Positions 15,875 through 20,445 of a stretch of DNA of 20,445 nucleotides are shown here, piece by piece. The DNA is from JBBIMP01 sp037444305 (lineage in GTDB: Bacteria > Acidobacteriota > UBA6911), in the NCBI GenBank assembly GCA_037444305.1, contig JBBIMP010000062.1, positions 1 to 20,445 on the forward strand, given 5' to 3'. Every line of letters starts with the position of its first letter. The first letter of the stretch is position 1. The translations under genes were made by a program, and so were the position numbers. Under the pieces are notes generated by a model, which saw nothing but the letters and a program-made list of their open reading frames with translations, was not told the origin of the DNA and made no database searches.

Positions 15875-18575
15875 TTATGGACCGGCGAAAACTCGAAGAG
15901 CCGCGGCGGCAGCCGCCGGTGCGATGGATGGGTCGGCGGCATAGCCGCGGATCGCACCCAGGTGGTCGCCCCAGAAAAGCGCGTGCGGAGGGCGCAGGGC
16001 ATCCTCGAGTGTGCCCGGTTCGGCAATCCGGTTCTCTACGGCGAGGGCCTTGCCCAGCCACAATCCTGCATGAAGCAGCGCCTCACGCTCCTCCTCGAGC
16101 AAGCCGCCTCCGCCGAGCAAGGCCGCCATTTTCAGTTTGCGGCCAGCCTGCCGCCGGTGCTCCCGGGCTCTCTGCTGTTCGGCGTCCGTGAGCATCGTGG
16201 GCTCATGGTCAGCCGCCATGCTGAGGTCGCGGACGGCTCGCGTGCTCGGGAAAATCAGCCCGGCAGCCGCCAGCCTCGCCATCGCCTCGTCCGTCGCGCG
16301 ATCGATCACTTCCAGCTTCACCGGCGCTAGCGGGTCAGAAACATCCCTTCCGAAGAACTCCTCGAACGGCTCGGCCAGTTTTTCCCGGCAGAGCGGGGCA
16401 TCGCCGTCCACCACAATCACAATCACCGAGTGCGGACCTTCGAGCGGATATCGCTCTTCGCACCGGAGGCATGCAGGGCCTAACAGCTCGCGAGCGAGCC
16501 TGCTGAAACCGAGCGGCCGGTCCGCCGGCAAGGTCTTCTTCTTGGGGGCCGGCAGCGCAGCTTTGGGCGCCGGCGAGATCAACTGTTCCAGCCGGGCCAA
16601 GAACGCCTGTTTGCCGCCGCGGAAACGGATCGCGCCGAGGTCGCCGCGCAGGTCCAGGATGCCGTCGGCAAGGGCCTGCTTGAGCGAGAGGGTCTCCAGC
16701 ATTCGCTGCTCGATGGTGTTCTCCGACACCAGATGGATCACGGTGACCGCGCGCGTCTGCTGCTTGCGCCAGGCGCGCGCGATGCGTTGCTCCAAGCGCG
16801 CCGGATTCCAGGGAAGGTCGCAGTTGACCACGACGCTTGCGTTCTGCAGGTTCAGTCCCGTGCTGCCGCAATCGGTGCTCAAAAAGACGCGGCAATCCAA
16901 ACTGCTCTTAAACAGCTGGATTTCGGCCCGGCGGCGGCGCTGCGGCACCGATCCCGTGTGCCAGGCATAGCCGATTGTCAGGCGTTCGCACAGCTCCTTT
17001 ACCAGCTGCAGCATGCGCTCCCACTCCGAAAAGACGATCACCTTGACATCCGTGTTGTTGCGGCATTCCTCCAGGATTTTTTCCAGTTCTGCGAGCTTGG
17101 GACAGGCGCGGTCTTGGGGATCCAGGATGTAATTGGTGTCGCAGATCATGCGCATCATAGCGAGCTCGCGCTGCAGCTTCTCCGACTCCTGCAGGGTTAG
17201 CGGACGCTTCTGGGCGATCATCACCAGGCGCGCCACCTGGGCTTCATGGGCGGCGTAGCTGTCCGCTTGTGAAGGGCTGAGCGCCACAAAATGTTTCCGG
17301 ATGGTGCGGCCCGGCAGCTCCGTTTCGACATCGGCCTTTCGGCGCCGCAGCAGCAAAGGTTTTATGCGCCGGTGCAGGTTTTCCAGATTGCGGTAGCCCG
17401 TGGGCCGCCCGCGCTCGTCCAGGTCGTAGAATTCGCGGTTGAACCGGAACAGCGGTCCGAGCACAGACGGGTCGAGAAACGACATGATGGAGTGAATGTC
17501 GTCGATCCGGTTCTCGATCGAAGTGCCGGTGAGGACGAATGCGTAACGGCTTTGCAGGCGCTTGACGGCCTGTGCCGTCTTGGTGTTCCAGTTTTTGATG
17601 CGCTGGGCCTCGTCCAGGATGACCACATCCGGCTGAAGCCGCTCGTTGACATCCAACGCATCCGCTATCATCTGCTCATAGTTGACGATCGTGAAGAACG
17701 GTGCGGCGGCATACAGCTGCAGACGCTTGCCGCGACGGCAATAGATCAGCTGATAGGGGAGATTGGCGAAACGCTCGATCTGTTCCTCCCACTCGGTCTT
17801 CAGCGAAGCGGGGGTCACGACCAGCACGCGCTTTGCCTTGCCCAAGCGGTGCAAAAGCGCGCAGGCGGCGATCGCTTGAATGGTCTTGCCCAGCCCCATT
17901 TCATCAGCCAGCAGGGCTCGCTCGCTGAACGCCAGATGGAGCATGCCTTCTCGCTGGTAAGGATAGAGCGGCATCAGGGTCTCGTGCGCCGGCCATTCGC
18001 CGGACTGAACCTTCTGTTCGTAGTCCCGAAGGGCGAGTTTATGCTCCTGCGCGCGGCGCCGCGCCTCAAGCCACGGCGCCACATCCTGGGAAATGCGCAG
18101 CGACGGGATGCCCGCGCCCCGCAGGAGCGAAAGGGCCTCTTCAGGATCGGCGATCCGGATCAGGCCGTTTTCCCCGATTGCCGGTCCGAGCGAACGCGGC
18201 AGATCGCCGCCATGATCTTCGATTCGCAGCGCATCGGCCATGAGATCGGGCACGACATCCACACGCCCGGCGCCGTTGTTCTGCGCCCGCCGGTACGATC
18301 GGGGATGACGCGCTTCCAGGCAGAAAAGCGTTGCCTCCACATGCTTGCAGGTGCCGAGGGCGTTGATGCGGAAATCGACGCAGTTGCAGGAAAAGCGCCG
18401 CTGCGACACATTGCGAATCTCAACCGTGTAAGTCAGCCCGCTCCCTGACTTCACTGCAAAATTCGAAAAAAATCGGAAAGCGCGGATCGACGTTCTGCAC
18501 CCGCAGCGACTCAGTCTGGGCGCGATACCGGCGTTTCGCGATCTCCTCCTCATCCGTGGTGCGCCAGTTGTGCAC
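15875..18575 (-). CDS. SWIM-SNF2 family helicase, frameshifted near N-terminus
   Basis: A protein of about 900 residues, numbered from a probable GTG at 18575. It has an N-terminal SWIM zinc finger (CNC then CKH, about 63-78), then a SNF2 ATPase: YPYQREGM, DEMGLGKT (about 224-231), DEAQRIKN (about 321-328), LTGTSIEN, STDCGSTGLNLQ (about 565) and QRIARAWR (about 595-602). A C-terminal region of about 230 residues includes a possible zinc pair (CLRC) and is unrecognised. SWIM-SNF2 proteins remodel nucleic acid-protein complexes (HepA/RapA-like). The first 33 codons (HNWRTTDEEEIAKRRYRAQ) are in a different frame from the rest. One extra T in a seven-T run (18466-18472) explains the shift. The main frame also stays open to 18928, but that stretch is antisense to a transposase fragment. 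The start lies about 15 bp from that fragment, so the native promoter is probably lost. Confidence 0.82.
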
Positions 18576-18590
18576 CGAAGGGAGCTTCGA

Positions 18591-18835
18591 TTGTGGAGCG
18601 GGTAATCGGCACCCTGCGCAGCGAGTGTCTTGATCATGTGGTTGTGCTCGGGGAAGCGCATCTGAGGCGAATTGTGCGATCCTACGTGGGCTACTACCAC
18701 AGGGCGAGAACGCATTTGGCCCTGAACAAAGACGCACCCGAGCCTCGCATGGCAGAACCGCCCGAGAAAGCAAGGGTGGTCAAAATTCCGGAAGTCGGCG
18801 GTCTCCATCACCGGTATGAGAGACGCGCGGCATAG
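18591..18835 (+). pseudogene. 3' fragment of an integrase-core transposase
   Basis: About 80 codons from the C-terminal end of a transposase: IVERVIGTLRSECLDHVVVL with the catalytic-region Glu, HLRRIVRSYVGYYHRARTH, LALNKDAPEPR, and the ending VGGLHHRYERRAA before the stop. It is related to, but clearly diverged from, the remnant at 9217-9918 (which ends LGGLHHRYDWRQAT) and points the opposite way. The first two-thirds of the gene is missing, and the break lies next to the SNF2 gene start. 18836-19088 holds nothing I can support. Confidence 0.75.
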
Positions 18836-19088
18836 TACTAACCAGTCCGCGCTTGACAACAGCATTCTCACGTGACCAATACCTCGTCCGATTGCGCCTT
18901 CGGCTGTCTCAGAAAGCCTGCCTCGCAAGCGCCAGACGCCACTTCAAGAACTCATTGCTCCAGATGCCCAACCGTGACCAGCACCGACGCAACCAGGATC
19001 CGCTGACAGCCACGGCCAGAATTTTGGCGAGGGACAGGCGAGCAATTACACCCTGTTTACTGATCCGATCGCCATATCGGACCAATGA

Positions 19089-19910
19089 TCAGGATGGAAC
19101 GGGTCGAAGCCGGACTTTACCGGTCGGCGTAAGTTCTTCAACCATCACTACATCGATATTCAACCCAAATGCAAGAAGCCCCGGATCCCAGTAAAGGTGC
19201 CAGGTTAGTCTTACGCCAGTGGAATCAAGCAACCGCAACAACACTTCTCTGGCCATCTCGTTTGTTGCTTCTACTTTCTCTCGTCGGTTCGTCAGCAATT
19301 TCATTGGGCTATTCATAAGAAGGACGCGAGTGCCTCGGGCACGCTGTAAAGCGCCGCAAAACTCCAGCAGTGTCTCATGGGCAGTACGTTCTTTCTGTGG
19401 GAACGAAATCCTGGCGTCAAGCAAAGGTACAACATTCACAGATTTTCCATTGGCGTTTTTTGCCATTACCGGAATAACATGAAAGGCACCCGGTGATTCT
19501 CGAATAGCGAACATGCCCGTATTTCCCATGGCCACGTAGTTATCAATTAGATTGTTTATCAATTGAAGCGCATTTGTTTTGCTCAAATCACTCGGGATGA
19601 CCAAAACAGTATTGATTCTTCCGCCGATCGGCAGGAGTATGCGTGCAGCAGTCTTTTGAGCCGCTTTGAAATCTGTTTTATCCACATAATCGGAACTATG
19701 GATAAGAGGCAGATCCTCGTAGGTGATTCGCCATCCAGTCTTCTGCGCCAAGAGTTGCAACGCTTTGGCCATCGGTCGCGGATCCTCAAGATCCAACTTC
19801 AATGCCCATCCACCTTGATTTCTGCCAAAAGTCAAGCAGGACAGAACCAAGATAAGACTCATTACAACAAAGCACAAATGGCAGCTCTGTTTTGCAGGTT
19901 TGGTCAACAT
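19089..19910 (-). CDS. Exported protein of unknown function
   Basis: A 273-residue unrecognised protein. A hydrophobic segment (about 12-29, with VVMSLILVLSC) is a signal peptide, and VLSC could be a lipobox, making it a possible lipoprotein. The start may be the ATG at 19910 or the ATG at 19862 just before the hydrophobic core. Neither has a clear ribosome site. Residues about 38-70 (LDLEDPRPMAKALQLLAQKTGWRITYED in part) resemble the short N-terminal STN-type domain of secretin and TonB-dependent proteins, weakly. The remainder is a mixed alpha/beta sequence with LNIDVVMVEE near the end. Codon use and base composition are less GC-rich than the left-hand genes. It lies 27 bp after the gene at 19938-20420 in the same direction, so the two are probably cotranscribed. 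Confidence 0.7.
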   Translation of the reverse strand: MLTKPAKQSCHLCFVVMSLILVLSCLTFGRNQGGWALKLDLEDPRPMAKALQLLAQKTGWRITYEDLPLIHSSDYVDKTDFKAAQKTAARILLPIGGRINTVLVIPSDLSKTNALQLINNLIDNYVAMGNTGMFAIRESPGAFHVIPVMAKNANGKSVNVVPLLDARISFPQKERTAHETLLEFCGALQRARGTRVLLMNSPMKLLTNRREKVEATNEMAREVLLRLLDSTGVRLTWHLYWDPGLLAFGLNIDVVMVEELTPTGKVRLRPVPS

Positions 19911-19937
19911 TATTGCACATCCGTTCCGTACAGTTTG

Positions 19938-20420
19938 CTAAGGGTAGTTTTTGGAACCGCTTACACCGTCGCGTTCGCTATATATACTATACAGATCAAT
20001 GATCGCCTTGAGAACGTTTGATCGATATGCTTGATATCCTTCGTGACATGCAATCCTCATGCTTTGACGCAGAGTCATTCCACAGGGCATCGGATATCCC
20101 AGCATTGGTCTGACAAATTGATAATATTCAATGGGAGCTTGGTCCCATCCGACATAATCTGCGCCCCAGGCATTCCCCTCGTAAACATCCCAGTAAGCAT
20201 TTCCTGTAATCCCAGTTTGCTGCGTAGCGAGGGATCCAGGGAAAAAGCATGTATCTGGGCCACTACCACCAGCATCCGCTTCAGACACCATTCTTCCGGA
20301 AAAAGGAAATGTACCTGGATGAAGCTGCTGATAAAAACCAAGAAAGGTACCCATCCATTCAGTATGGTAGGTGCTCTCACCTGTTGGGATTACGAGATCT
20401 CCCAATGGATCCTTTGCCAA
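19938..20420 (-). CDS. Unknown protein, possibly the 3' part of a larger gene
   Basis: A 160-residue unrecognised protein rich in Tyr, Trp, Gly and Pro (GNAYWDVYEGNAWGADYVGWDQ in part), with three cysteines and an amphipathic C-terminal helix region (QSMRIACHEGYQAYRSNVLKA in part). No signal peptide is present. The only start in view is a TTG at 20420 without a good ribosome site, and an in-frame TAG lies at 20433-20435. The composition looks like that of a secreted or surface protein, so the true 5' part may lie beyond the window in another frame. Followed at 27 bp by the exported protein gene. Lower GC than the left part of the window. Confidence 0.5.
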   Translation of the reverse strand: MAKDPLGDLVIPTGESTYHTEWMGTFLGFYQQLHPGTFPFSGRMVSEADAGGSGPDTCFFPGSLATQQTGITGNAYWDVYEGNAWGADYVGWDQAPIEYYQFVRPMLGYPMPCGMTLRQSMRIACHEGYQAYRSNVLKAIIDLYSIYSERDGVSGSKNYP

Positions 20421-20445
20421 TAGGGACCTATGCTAGGGCGATTCT

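Noticed and set aside
15875..18575. Calling the SNF2 gene DrmD of a DISARM system together with the methyltransferase stump
   Set aside because: The SWIM finger points to a HepA/RapA-like SNF2, and drmA, drmB and drmC are not visible. The methyltransferase stump alone is not enough.
18576..18928. The main SNF2 frame continues open to 18928, suggesting a 1017-residue protein
   Set aside because: That extension is antisense to the transposase fragment at 18591-18835 and has no family resemblance. The true N-terminal codons are in the other frame.

Overview
The window is GC-rich bacterial DNA. The first 9.1 kb is dense, intact and housekeeping-like. From about 9.2 to 18.8 kb lies an accessory stretch rich in broken genes and insertion-sequence remnants. 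The last 1.5 kb is visibly poorer in G and C. The organism is Gram-negative, because it encodes an Omp85-type outer-membrane barrel, and it uses sigma-54. The gene set, the GC-rich interspersed palindromes and the type of integrase remnants remind me of Acidobacteriota or a similar soil or sediment phylum. That assignment is an impression, not a demonstration.

Left part, minus strand (144-2346): a TauE/SafE (TSUP) permease followed by a threonine-synthase-like PLP enzyme, 28 bp apart and probably one operon. Divergent from them (2484-3235) is a Phd/VapB-PIN toxin-antitoxin pair. Its sigma-70 promoter carries a tandem 9-bp repeat in the spacer, as expected for an autoregulatory operator.

Envelope and signalling operon, plus strand (3562-8235): a small Omp85 barrel with one POTRA-like domain, a DUF4390-like exported protein, an NtrY-like sensor kinase and an NtrC-family sigma-54 activator. 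A full consensus match to the sigma-54 -24/-12 promoter (3534-3549) lies directly upstream, and a TGTGA-N7-TCACA dyad sits about 70-85 bp further up. I infer autoregulation: the response regulator at the end of the operon may activate the promoter at its head. An exported SGNH/GDSL-like protein follows (8366-9088), bracketed by inverted copies of a short interspersed repeat.

Accessory stretch (about 9.2-18.8 kb): a frameshifted integrase-type transposase on the minus strand at one edge and a 3' fragment of a related transposase on the plus strand at the other. Between them lie an AAA/DUF4143 ATPase with four 23-bp tandem repeats over its promoter, the C-terminal stump of a large DNA methyltransferase, an IS66 transposase reduced by two internal deletions, and a MurG-like glycosyltransferase. 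Further right are a nucleotidyltransferase with a small overlapping partner gene, a multiply frameshifted YhcG (DUF1016) nuclease remnant, and a large SWIM-SNF2 helicase with one homopolymer frameshift near its N-terminus. This looks like a decaying defence or mobile island. Its most plausible working parts are the DUF4143 ATPase, the nucleotidyltransferase pair and perhaps the helicase.

Right end (19089-20420): two unrecognised minus-strand genes, at least one exported, in lower-GC DNA, probably cotranscribed. I saw no rRNA, tRNA, CRISPR array or prophage.
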